A stretch of DNA of 64,000 nucleotides from Chondrilla cf. caribensis (lineage: Eukaryota > Porifera > Demospongiae > Chondrillida > Chondrillidae). Made by a program: the position numbers and the translations under genes. The stretch is from the NCBI GenBank assembly GCA_964020155.1, contig OZ026552.1:2874916-2938915 (forward strand). The letters run 5' to 3'. Under the pieces are notes generated by a model. That model had not been told where the DNA came from, made no database searches, and saw only the letters and a program-made list of their open reading frames with translations. Numbering within the stretch: position 1 is the stretch's first letter; every line of letters starts with the position of its first letter. Positions 51,282-64,000 of the stretch are shown here, piece after piece.

Positions 51282-53627
51282 TCCAGATCATATAAACAAG
51301 TTGTCACTACCTTCAATGACATTTCAAGCACAAATGGCCCAAAAATTTATGGCAATTTTTTTGACTGTGATTACAGTATTGTTTCCCTTTTATATGCAAT
51401 AATACAGTTTGTGGTCCAATAGTTCAACAGTTAGGTGTGTTCATTTCTCACTGAATGTGTTATCAAAATGTATGCTACATTATTGTCAACATTGAAAGTG
51501 CAACTTTGTATCCATGCATGTTTACCATAACTGGCTTGTTTGGTAAACAATGATATATATTTCTGTTTCATAAAGGGCAGTGCATAAGCAATCATCTATG
51601 TTACAATGTACATGTACTTACGTATACATATTAGGCTACTCCTACTAATAAATTAGAGATGGGCCTCGTGGTTGAAATGTCTGGGAAAATGAGTACCAAA
51701 ATGTACAAAACTGAGGAAGGCCTAAATGTTTATGGAGCCTCACTTTGACCCATAATCTGATTTTTTAAATACATAACATCGGAATAATGTCATTTTTATT
51801 CAATTATACGAAAATACACTTGAAACAACATGAATGTGCCTGTTCCATGAGTACCTACATGCATGGTGCAGTGCTATGAAATGGGTACACTTGATACCGT
51901 TTCAGAGGACTTGATTCCAGAGGAAGCAGCTATAGGTATTCTCCTCTTGTGTATGTAGTGCAACATGCAAAGTTATGCAAAGCTGTTAATATTATTGTTG
52001 AATTATGCATGCATGTTATTAATGATACTTAACCGTTAAACTGTTTGTCCACATTGGAAAATGTAGTAAATCTTGACCATTTGGTGAAAAAAATTGTGAA
52101 GTACTGTTTATGCATGTTCTGTCATACACACGCACCACAACTTTGTTTCTATAACGTAATATTTATGCCCACAATCACAAATACCACAAGTGTTGTATAA
52201 ATTATTCAAGATATTTTTTGTGTAATTCACATATATATTATTAGTTTAATGACAATATATAATAACAAAATAGGATTTCCTACACATTTTCCAACCATCT
52301 CATCATCCACACAGACTAGAATATTAAAGGTAATTATGCATGTGCTCATATAATCACAGAATGTTAATCTCTTGAAGAATTTATGTGCATAAATTACATA
52401 TATATCTATGCATGGTATAGAAATGCATCCATGACATACCAAGGTGCTGTACCATTATTGTAATGGTTACCCGTACACACCTATCCTAACATTAGGATAG
52501 AATATTATATTCTCACCATGCAGATGCATGGCTATAATAATAACACATATATTAGCAAAACACAAAAGTGAATGCTTGTTATTATCACTTTCTATTTTGA
52601 ACTTTGCCCCCCAAACAATTCAGTGTTCATTGTTTTTGCCTGTTAAATCAAGATACACTACCTGGATCATGTGTTCCTCAACAGAATTGACATATATGAG
52701 TTTTGGTCAACAGTTATTACTGAAAGTTTGTACTATACTTTTCCTACAGTGACCAGGTTTTACATAAAATATATGCACACTACTGACCTACAATACTGTG
52801 CAAATATATAATATATGTACGTATATGCATGCATGCACAAATGCACGCACACACACACGCATGCTAATTTGCACGTGTGTGCACAAACAAATGCATACTC
52901 ATCATATGCATCTGGAAATATACAAATATGCTGCAGCCAGGAGCTTAAGTTCCCAATATGTATAATATACATGGCTGTTCAGAGTATTTCATGTTGGAAC
53001 GTGAAATCAGAGAAAATCATGAAGTAAATGTTTCTTGTAATCGTTTTCTGTAATCATTGTTCACTCCAAGTCATACAGTTACATATGCACATAATGTGTA
53101 CGTAATTTCAGTACAACGCATGTTTCTCCTCGACTGTGTTCAGTTGCAGTATGTACATTTGCATTATGCAATGCCTGTAACATTTGTTGTCCATATTGGT
53201 AAACTGAAAGAGTACATGTTCAACAGTTGTCATTGAAAGTATGTGCTACTTTCCTACAATGACCACGGGGAGTTGATATGTAATGCATGCACAATCCCTC
53301 ACCCATGACACACAACAATTATGCACATTTATAATTAGCTATGCACGTGCGAGCGTGCACACACATACACACATTGTACATGCACACAATATATTTTGTC
53401 GTAGTGTGAAAATGATAAGATCATATCTTCAAATTCAATACAATGCCACACATAAATTAACACAACTTTCATCAATACATTAGCTCACATCAACTACAAT
53501 AATTATAATTGTGATTCAATTAAGCAGTTCAATTCACTGTATATACACACCAAACGTATTCCATCAGACACACTCTGTTCAATTATTTATTGTGTAGTTT
53601 TTATATATATTACCTAATGTTTGTTCC
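51282..53627. other. Spacer between family copies 1 and 2
   Basis: The part from about 52790 to 53627 is repeated downstream of the later copies (56410-57240 and 57604-58356), so it belongs to the duplicated unit. It includes a (CA)n-rich patch near 52845-52860 and the minus-strand aataaa at 53591-53586 just past the next gene's stop. 51282-52790 shows nothing recognisable. Confidence 0.5.
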
Positions 53628-55427
53628 TTATTCACATTCTTTATCAAGTAAACTGATCGTCTCTTCATCTTCCTGGACTAGTATTTCAGCTAAAGGCTGA
53701 TTAGTCTGGATGTTGTTGGCAATAATATTGTCATCGCACACTTTATCCTCTTTGCTGTGGGTGGTATGGAAGAGGATTTTCCTGGCAAAGTAAACCAGCA
53801 CTGCAAGCAATACTGAGGTGAAAGTGGCCGAAATAATTTGTGAGGCATTGAATGTTGTTTGCATGTTATCCCTTGAGACCAAAATTAGTAAAGAGCTTAA
53901 AAGGAACAAGTTAAAAGCCACCAATGTAGCAGAGAGTAGAAAGCAGCATCCTCTGAACTGTGACCTCCTTCCATGCATGCAGCAGTGAGTGAGGAGTGAC
54001 ATTATAGCTGTCACCAGGACGGAAACACTAATATATACGGCACAGTATGCTATTGCATACACAGGAGAGGCGATCAGCAACATTAAATAGTACACAAAGT
54101 ATCCAGTGAGTATCTGCTGGTAATAAACCATTCCTGTCCATCCAGCTGACTTGATGATGTTGCATCCTCGAGACATGCACTTCTTCCTGTTAGTGCCACA
54201 TCTGGTGTTTGTTGTGTGTTTGTTGATGTAGTAAACTAGAAAGGGGAACTCCAGTAGGAATATCCCCCCAGTTGCATACAGCATGTAGTATCCCGGGGTG
54301 GAGCAGGACAGGTACAATTCTGGGAGTGCGTTTGACCTAGTTAACTGATAATGTTCAAAATTGTGAAGTATGATGTAGTGAAGGACGTAGAGTGTCACAA
54401 ATCCCATCCAGCAGTACATTCCTATGGAGAGTGTCAGAGTAGCTGTTATCTGGTGGACGTACCCTCTCTTGCTGTTAGTTTCTCTGAGATAAGTGATGTA
54501 GTTGTAACACCTGAGAACTACCCATACTGCTATGGGTGATATCATCAGGCAAAGAGTAATGAATGTGATGTACACAGATACGGCATATGCACAGAAAGTC
54601 CATTTGCTTGCTAGCTTCATATATTTACTTTTTCTGATACTTGTGGTGTAAACAGCCTCCTCTGGTGTTATCCCACTCAATCTTTGATTGTTTCCATCTG
54701 TATGATATGTTATCACCTGAGGGGTAAATAATTATATAGTTCAACTTAGTACTTCATCTCAAATTCGAATATTTGAATTTGACTTGACATAATATATAAT
54801 AATATTATTATTGAGATAATTTTAAATTACAACGTGTAAATACTACAGCCTTTTGTATGATGATAAGGTTCAACTTACGGAAGCACTGAAATCTTCCAGA
54901 ATCTCACTTATATTCACATTGGGACAAAATGCAGGTGGTGTCCAGCAATACATGCCTTCCAAATTTGCTGTAGGTAGTGGATAGTGATTACCGGTAGTTA
55001 TTCTGACAATTGGTGCTCCAAGTATAAACAACAGAACAGGTGGAAGAATGGGCAAAATGCGCTTCCTGGCAGTGACAATGATAACGCATCCATTTTGTCC
55101 TGGGTGGCAACAAGTATTGGTGTGGTTCCTTGTGCTTCTGGTCTCAGTAGTGGTGGTGTTGAAGCGGAAGATGATCAAAGACTGAGTCTGTATTCGCCTA
55201 GCTGACATTCCTAACAGAGAATCTGATTCACTGCATTTTGTTGAGTTGGAAATCTTCAGACCTGTGTTGAAGGCATCAATGAGGCCCTCCACTGTGTAGA
55301 CACACCGTCCATTATCCTCTTCCGTTTTCAAATCATTTTCTGTAGCCTCCACATACTTGACAAGCAGGCAGAAAGTAACAGTTAGCCAAATACTGAATCT
55401 CATGGTACACAATCGTGATTGCTGCAA
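53628..55427 (-). CDS. Seven-helix membrane protein, family copy 2
   Basis: Exons 55427-54879 and 54716-53628 join in phase 0 (gtaagt donor, ccctcag acceptor) into 545 residues. The N terminus MQQSRLCTMRFSIWLTVTFC is a signal peptide. The ectodomain shares DSLLGMSARRIQTQSLIIFR and NTCCHPGQNGC with the other copies. The membrane part is nearly the same as copies 1 and 3 in helices 2 to 5 and differs in helix 1 and the C-terminal third. The tail ends EDEETISLLDKECE, with an acidic dileucine-like pattern (ETISLL) of the kind used in endocytic sorting. Copies 2 and 3 are closer to each other than to copy 1. Confidence 0.75.
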
Positions 55428-57179
<1,752 letters not shown>

Positions 57180-57603
57180 CAATTATTTATTGTGTAGTTA
57201 TTATTATACGAACGTAATGTTTGTTCCTAATTCACATTGTTAATCAAGTAAACTGATCGTCTCTTCATTTTCCTGGACTAGTATTTCAGCTGAAAGCTGA
57301 TTGGTCTGGAAGCTGTTGATAATAATATTGACATCACACACTTTATCCTCTTTGCTGTGGGTGGTATGGAAGAGTATTTTCCTGGCAAAGTAAACCAGCA
57401 CTGCAAACAATACTGAGGTGAAAGTGGCGGAAATAATTTGTGATGCATTGAATGATGTTTGTATGTTATCCCTTGAGACCAAATAAAGTGCGGAGCTTAC
57501 AAGGACAGATTAAAAGCCACCAATGTAGCAGAGACTAGAAAGCAGCATCCTCTGAACTGTGACCTCCTTCCATGCACACAGCAGTGAGTGAGGAGTGACA
57601 TTA
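57180..57603 (-). pseudogene. Truncated 3' fragment of the seven-helix family
   Basis: The minus strand keeps the last 80 codons (MVSRDNIQTSFNASQIISAT onward to ETISLLD) and the 3' flank. A frameshift lies near 57490-57515, and the copy ends abruptly at about 57603. There it runs straight into a second copy of the downstream spacer (ggctgttcagagtatt). The stop also falls four codons earlier than in the intact copies. This is the product of a partial tandem duplication of about 1.1 kb. Confidence 0.8.
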
Positions 57604-58008
57604 TGCATATATACATGGCTGTTCAGAGTATTTTCATGTTGGAACGTGAAATCAGAGAAAATAATGAAGTAAATGTTTCTTGTAATCATTTTCTGTAATC
57701 ATTGTGAACTCCAAGTTATACACTTACGTAAGCACATAATATGCATTTAATTTCAGTACAACACATGTTTTCCCGACTATGTTCATTTACAGTATGTGTA
57801 TGTGCATTATGCAATGCCTGTAACATTTGTTGTTCAATCCATATTGGTAAACTGAAAGGGACATTTCAACAGTTGTCATTTAAAGTATGTGCTGCTTTCC
57901 TACAATGACCACGGGGAGTTGATATAATGCATGCACAATCCCTCACCCATGACACACAACAACTATGCACATTCAGTTATGCACGTGCACACACACACAC
58001 ACACGCAC

Positions 58009-58101
<93 letters not shown>

Positions 58102-58356
58102 TGCACATACACACAATTACGTAATTTTGTCGTAGTGTGAAAATGATAAGATGATATCTTCAAATTCAATGCCACACATAATATATTAACACAACTTTCA
58201 TCAATACATTAGCTCGCATCAACTACAGTAATTATAATTGTGATTCAATTAAGCAGTTCAATTCACCATACACACCAAACATGCTCCATCACACACACAC
58301 ACACTGTTCAATTATTTATTGTGCTGTTATTATTATGCAAACGTAATGTTTGTTCC
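57604..58356. other. Third copy of the duplicated 3' spacer
   Basis: Matches 52970-53627 and 56525-57240 in order, with a (CA)n tract at 57988-58100 in place of the shorter ones. The minus-strand aataaa near 58320 is conserved. Confidence 0.65.
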
Positions 58357-60144
58357 TTATTCACATTCTTTATCAAGTAAACTGATCATCTCTTCATCTT
58401 CCCGGACTGCTATTTCAGCTAAAGGCTGATTGGTCTGGATGTTGTTGGCAATGATATTGTCATCATAGAGTTCACCATGGGTGGTATTGAAGAGGATTTT
58501 CCTGGCAAAGTAAACCAGCATTGCAAACAATACTGAGGTAAAAGTGGCCGAAATAATTTGTGATGCATTGAATGATGTTTGTATGTTATCCCTTGATATC
58601 AAATCAAGTACAGAGCTTAAAAGGAACACATTAAAAGCCACCAATGTAGCAGAGAGTAAAAAGCAGCATCCTCTGAACTGTGACCTCCTTCCATGCATGC
58701 AGCAGTGAGTGAGGAGTGACATAATAGCTGTCACCAGGACGGAAACACTAATATATACGGCACAGTATGCTATTGCATACACAGGAGAGGCGATCAGCAA
58801 CATTAAATAGTATGCAAAGTACCCAGTGAGTATCTGCAGGTAATATACCATTCCTGTCCATCCAGCTGACTTGATGATGTTGCATCCTCGAGACATGCAC
58901 TTCTTCCTGTTAGTACCACATCTGGTGTTTGTTGTGTGTTTGTTGATGTAGTAAACTAGAAAGGGGAACTCCAGTAGGAATATCCCCCCAGTTGCATACA
59001 GCATGTAGTATCCCGGGGTGGAGCAGGGCAGGTACAATTCTGGGAGTGCGTTTGACCTAGTTAACTGATAATGTTCAAAATCATGAAGTATGATGTAGTG
59101 AAGGACGTAGAGTGTCACAAATCCCATCCAGCAGTATATTTCTGTGGAGAGTGTCAGCGTAGCTGTTACCTGGTTTAAATACCCTCTCGTTCTGCCAGTT
59201 TCCTTGAGATACGTGACATAGTTGTAAAACCTGAGAACTACCCATACTGCCATGGGTGTGGCCATCAGATGACAAGAGAAAAAGGCAATGTACATATAAA
59301 TGGCATGTTCACAGAAAGACCATTTGCTTGCTTGCAAAACATTTCTACTTATTCTGATACTTGTGGTGTAAACAGCCTCCACTGGTGTTAGTCCACTCAA
59401 TCTTTGATTGTTTCCATCTGTATGATATGTTGTCACCTGAGGGGGTGAATAACTATATTGTTCCACTTAGTACTTCATTTCAAATTCAAATGTTTGATTT
59501 GGAATTGACATATACTGTATAATATTATTGAAATAATTTCAAATTACAACATGTAATTATTACAGTCTTTTGTATGATGATAAAGTCCAACTTACGAAAG
59601 CACTGAAATCTTCCAGAATCGCATTTATATTCACATTGGGACAAAATGTAGGTGGTGTCCAGCAATACATGCCTTCAAAATTTGCTGTAAGCAGTGGGTA
59701 GTAACCACGAGCAGTTATTCTGACAATTGGTGCTCCGAGTACAAACAGAAGATTAGGCGGAAGAGTAGGCAAAATGCACTTCCTGGCAGAGACAATGATA
59801 ATGCATCCTTCTTGTTCTGGGTGGCAACAAGTATTGGTGTGGTTCCTTGTGCTTCCTGTCTCATTAGTGGTGGTGTTGAAGCGGAAGATGATCAAAGACT
59901 GAGTCTGTATTCGCCTAGCTGACATTCCTAACAGAGAATCTGATTCACTTTGTTTTGTTGAGTAGGACATCTTTGGACCTGTGTTAAAGGCATTAATGAG
60001 GCCCTCCACTGTGTAGACACACTGTCCATTATGCTCTTCAGTTTTCGAATCATTTTCTGTAGCCTCCACATACTTGACAATTAGGTAGAAAGTAACTGTT
60101 AGCCAAATACTGAATCTCATGGTACACAATCGTGATTGCTGCAA
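58357..60144 (-). CDS. Seven-helix membrane protein, family copy 3
   Basis: Exons 60144-59596 and 59436-58357 join in phase 0 into 542 residues. The signal peptide region is nearly the same as in copy 2 (MRFSIWLTVTFYLIVKYVEA). The ectodomain has NTCCHPEQEGC and YCWTPPTFC. The membrane part carries AVWVVLRFYNYVTYLKETGR, where copies 1 and 2 have RETNSKRGY, so the first loop is variable. Helices 2 to 5 are almost unchanged. The tail ends EDEEMISLLDKECE. An upstream in-frame stretch into the intron is not part of the exon; the acceptor cccctcag decides the boundary. Family function unknown. Confidence 0.75.
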
Positions 60145-60969
<825 letters not shown>

Positions 60970-62760
60970 CACACCAGAGGTAGTCCGGCAAATGTGCTCT
61001 GAGCACATCGAAATGATCCAAACTGTGAACTGGTTCCAGGAGTACATTGACTGCGGAGTAGTCCCTGTCGGTTGCTGTTGGGATCACACTGTATTGTAGT
61101 GTTGATGCCTTCTGTAGTCAGTCCAGTTGTTAATATGGTGGAGTTGACAGTGTTACAGTAATGTGAGGGACAGTGATCAGAAATGACTAGCTGTTCACCC
61201 CAATATGGATGGATGGATGGGGTCCAGTACTTGTTGGTTGACGATTTGTAGGTAATCTCAGCTGTTAGTACTCTGGCGGTGATGGTACAATGAAAGTGAT
61301 GATTAACTACAGCAGCTGATTGCAGTAACATGTCGTCCCATTGGCTGACAGTGAGAGTTGAAATCCTGTTGGACACTCTGCACTAACCTGTATTACAGTT
61401 TTAGTGAATTAGCTGTTTTTAAGCTCATACGTAGCTGGTACTCCACCACAATGCAGATTCCATGGACGATACTATGACCTATATAGTATATAATAATGTT
61501 AGACTTTGATCATTTACTTTCACTGTGTAGTTGTGCCTAGGAACATTCACTTGAAATGAAGTCAATCTTTCGCAGCCTTTAGTATCTATGATGAATGCTA
61601 TGATGGAGAACACTTAACTTGATTCTGGATTTGATAAAATGGTGGAGTTTGCCTTCGAACTGTACAAACCCATAATCTCCCAATGCTATGAGAAACAGTC
61701 ACCGATAATCCTGGATAGACAGTTGTGGCAATGTGTTCACTGCTACAATCCCATAAGTGTCTGGTCTTGTTGGATCACACATATAGGTATAGTAAGCTGG
61801 AGATCCTAAATGCAATCTCATCCCAAGAATTAAGTTCCAACAATCCTTCTCTCTTCATCTTCCTCCATCATCTTGTTCACTTCTCTGAATGTTAGTGTAC
61901 AGTGCTGAAGATTAGCATTGTATATCAGGTAGTGAGGTTGTGCGTCTTCACTCGTCTACTCCCTAGCAGCGCCATTTGAGAGTATTATTATCATAATGCT
62001 GGAATTGAAGTATTCCAAGTCATCTTCAACTATGTACATTCCATTGTCATACACAAAATGAAATAAACATCTTTCATCACAACCATCTACAACACACTCC
62101 TCCTAAAACTGTCTAAAAGTGAAAAGGGAATTATAAACTAAAAATTGTATAGGTTTACTGGAATTGCAGTTATCAACTATTCTCAATTGAGAATTGTTGC
62201 GTAGTAGTATTTTAGAATTTACTGACACTGCTATTCCTGTCACATTGATTTTGTTGTCTTCAACTTCCACCACTCCCAAAACTCCAACCAAGACACTATA
62301 TATAGTATAATCCTTCCTCCCAAATTCCTTGTGTGTTGTCCTTAAAAGTGTTATGGCCGCAAAAGCCCTGGCCAAATGCCCATTAGCAATGCCATGGCGA
62401 TCTATATCTAGTCTGTCAATATCAATGGCCGACCCTTCAAGGGTATTGTTTGCAAATGTACAATTGTCAAGAATGATCTTAGGAGCAAATTACAGTGCCT
62501 CAGCTGCATTCTGATGGTCATGCTTGTTGATTACTTTGATGACGTCTTGAACAGTATTCTCAAGAAAATATATATGTATTTTTGATCTCTATGTGATGAT
62601 TAGATTTCACTAAAGTGACTTCCAAAGCGCTGTTTGCATTATTGTGAATAAAGACACAGTTTGAAATCATCACTTCATGACATAGTATCGGGCTATTGAG
62701 AAACACTAGTTTCAGTTAAGGTCTATGCTTCCTGATATTATTGCACTCCTACAGCTATTC
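60970..62760 (-). pseudogene. Decayed beta-helix/Cys-rich secreted receptor-like gene
   Basis: Minus strand. At 62700-62590, VMISNCVFIHNNANSALEV shows the NCxFxxNxA rung pattern of right-handed beta-helix repeats. 62375-62103 encodes more such strands (VVEVEDNKINVTGIAVSV, LLRNNSQLRIVDNC) and then stops. At 61376-60970 an open stretch has HCPSHYCNTVNSTIL and TIQCDPNSNRQGLLRSQCTP followed by SSQFGSFRCAQ, a Cys arrangement I associate with large sponge extracellular proteins. Stops and frame changes lie between these pieces (for example near 61630 and 62600), and the following membrane part is absent. Hence it is called decayed; missing introns or assembly errors could mimic some of the breaks. 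Confidence 0.5.
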
Positions 62761-63201
62761 TCAGCTTCAAGGTTTCTTCCTGAGCAAATTTATGCAATAA
62801 GAGGGTTGAAATTTCATGGTATATTGAGTGCCTGTTCCATATAGACTAAGTACATAATATGTAGGTATATATATATACAATACAACTTTCTTAGTAAGTA
62901 TTCTGGTTAGTAGATACCTCTGTAAATATACACAATAGAGTTATATGTTAGCCAGTAATGATGGCAAGTACTTCTGATAAGTACCACAGATTTGCTGGAT
63001 TTGCTTTTCAGGCACTCACCAAGCAAGTTGGACTGTACCTATACATCTACACCTGGTTCATATACTATGCAATATACTATAATAATATACATACATAAAA
63101 TCTGGTGCTTTTGCTCTATGGCTTTGCATGTTCAATTTAGTCATAGTGGATCATATATTGGTCTGTATTATATATTAATTTGTTCATTTCTGTAAGTGTA
63201 C

Positions 63202-63242
<41 letters not shown>

Positions 63243-64000
63243 GTGTGTGTGTGTGTGGTGTCTGTATGTATGTATGGGCAAGTGTGTATCTGTGAGAACA
63301 AATACAGCATATATGCCGTGCATGGTGCTGTTGTATGAAAGAGAAAGGTATGGTTATAATATGGCAGGTACGGTGAAAACTGAGCCTTATATGAATTGGA
63401 ACAGATAGGATTTAAAGGTGGATTGAAATGAATGTAAAGTTGCAATTGAGGTGACCCATAACACTTGGGTCACTGTCAACAACAGATAGTTACAGTATGT
63501 TTGTTGGTATAGCTTGTAGTGTGTCCGTGTGTGCATGTGTTTGTGTGTGTGTGCGTGCGTGTGTGTGTGAGTGTGTGTGTGTGTTTGTGTGTGTGTGCGT
63601 GTGTGTGTGCATGCATGCATGCCTACGTGTGTGCATGTGTGCATGCGTGTGTGAGCGCATGTGTGTGTTTGTGTGTGTGTGCGTGCATGCGTGAGTACAT
63701 GTACACGTGTGCGTGTGTGCTCAGTATGTTGGAAACATGGCATGCTTTGTAATGCACACGAGAACATTGCCATGGCCAGACCATTATGTTTTAACAACAT
63801 TGCACACATGTTGAGCTTCAAAACGATATACTTTTGATGATATAAGTAGATAGATTATGCCATGATGAGTGGATTGATTATATAGGGTAATTCTTAGCGG
63901 TGATACCGAAAAATGCCAGGAAATCATCAGGTGTTGAAAAAGTAGGCGTACATCCAGGAGAATGGCTACTTTTAGCTGACACCCACACATTTTGAAGAAC
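62761..64000. other. Repeat-rich end of window
   Basis: Contains a family D MITE at about 62878-63042 (caatacaactttcttagtaa at one end, ccaagcaagttggactgta at the other), (GT)n at 63206-63258 and an imperfect GT/GC-rich run at 63523-63720. No gene was identified. Confidence 0.5.
63206..63720. repeat. Two (GT)n-type tracts
   Basis: 63206-63258 is nearly pure GT. 63523-63720 is a GT tract with many gcgtgc, gcatgcatgc and tttgtg interruptions. Confidence 0.9.

Overview
The window reads as animal nuclear DNA, most likely from a sponge (demosponge-like). Genes are split into many short exons with GT/AG introns. The identifiable genes are metazoan or eukaryotic: VTA1/LIP5, a REPS-type EH protein, TMEM129, URAD, a DEATH-fold protein and an APEX1-like exon. 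Intergenic DNA and introns are full of (CA/GT)n tracts, TACGTA-rich sequence and short TA-flanked MITEs. The sponge call is inference, resting on the unfamiliar seven-helix gene family and a decayed beta-helix/Cys-rich receptor-like gene of a type I associate with sponges. No rRNA, tRNA, CRISPR or bacterial-type operon was seen. Positions 14529-14728 are an assembly gap of N.

Layout. 0-4.3 kb: an orphan APEX1-like exon, a fibronectin-III exon and one unassigned exon. 5.4-11.5 kb: a tandem array of 984-bp units (six full copies plus a 3' partial), each holding one 24-nt microexon. It ends just upstream of a DEATH-fold exon at 13070-13387, and all these exons share phase 1. 15.5-16.3 kb, minus strand: two or three exons of an unrecognised Cys-containing membrane protein. 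17.7-34 kb, minus strand: a twelve-exon REPS-like gene whose splice phases join through to a coiled-coil C terminus; its large introns hold most of the MITEs and minisatellites. 39.0-42.0 kb, plus: VTA1, five exons. 42.6-47.0 kb, minus: TMEM129, eleven exons, convergent with VTA1. 47.5-48.1 kb, plus: URAD, divergent from TMEM129 over about 0.5 kb. 48.3-60.1 kb, minus: three intact two-exon genes for a signal-peptide plus about-seven-helix protein, with two decayed copies between or beside them. 61-62.8 kb: a decayed beta-helix/Cys-rich gene. The rest is repeats.

Functional links. VTA1 (ESCRT-III/VPS4 cofactor), REPS (EH endocytic adaptor of the Ral pathway) and TMEM129 (ER-associated ubiquitin ligase) all act in membrane traffic or protein turnover, but nothing suggests co-regulation beyond the shared TMEM129/URAD promoter region. 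The two sections that look lineage-specific are the microexon array with its DEATH-fold exon and the seven-helix gene cluster. In the array the 24-nt exons differ between copies far more than the surrounding intron does, and in the inferred phase all those differences change amino acids; this is the most interesting signal in the window.
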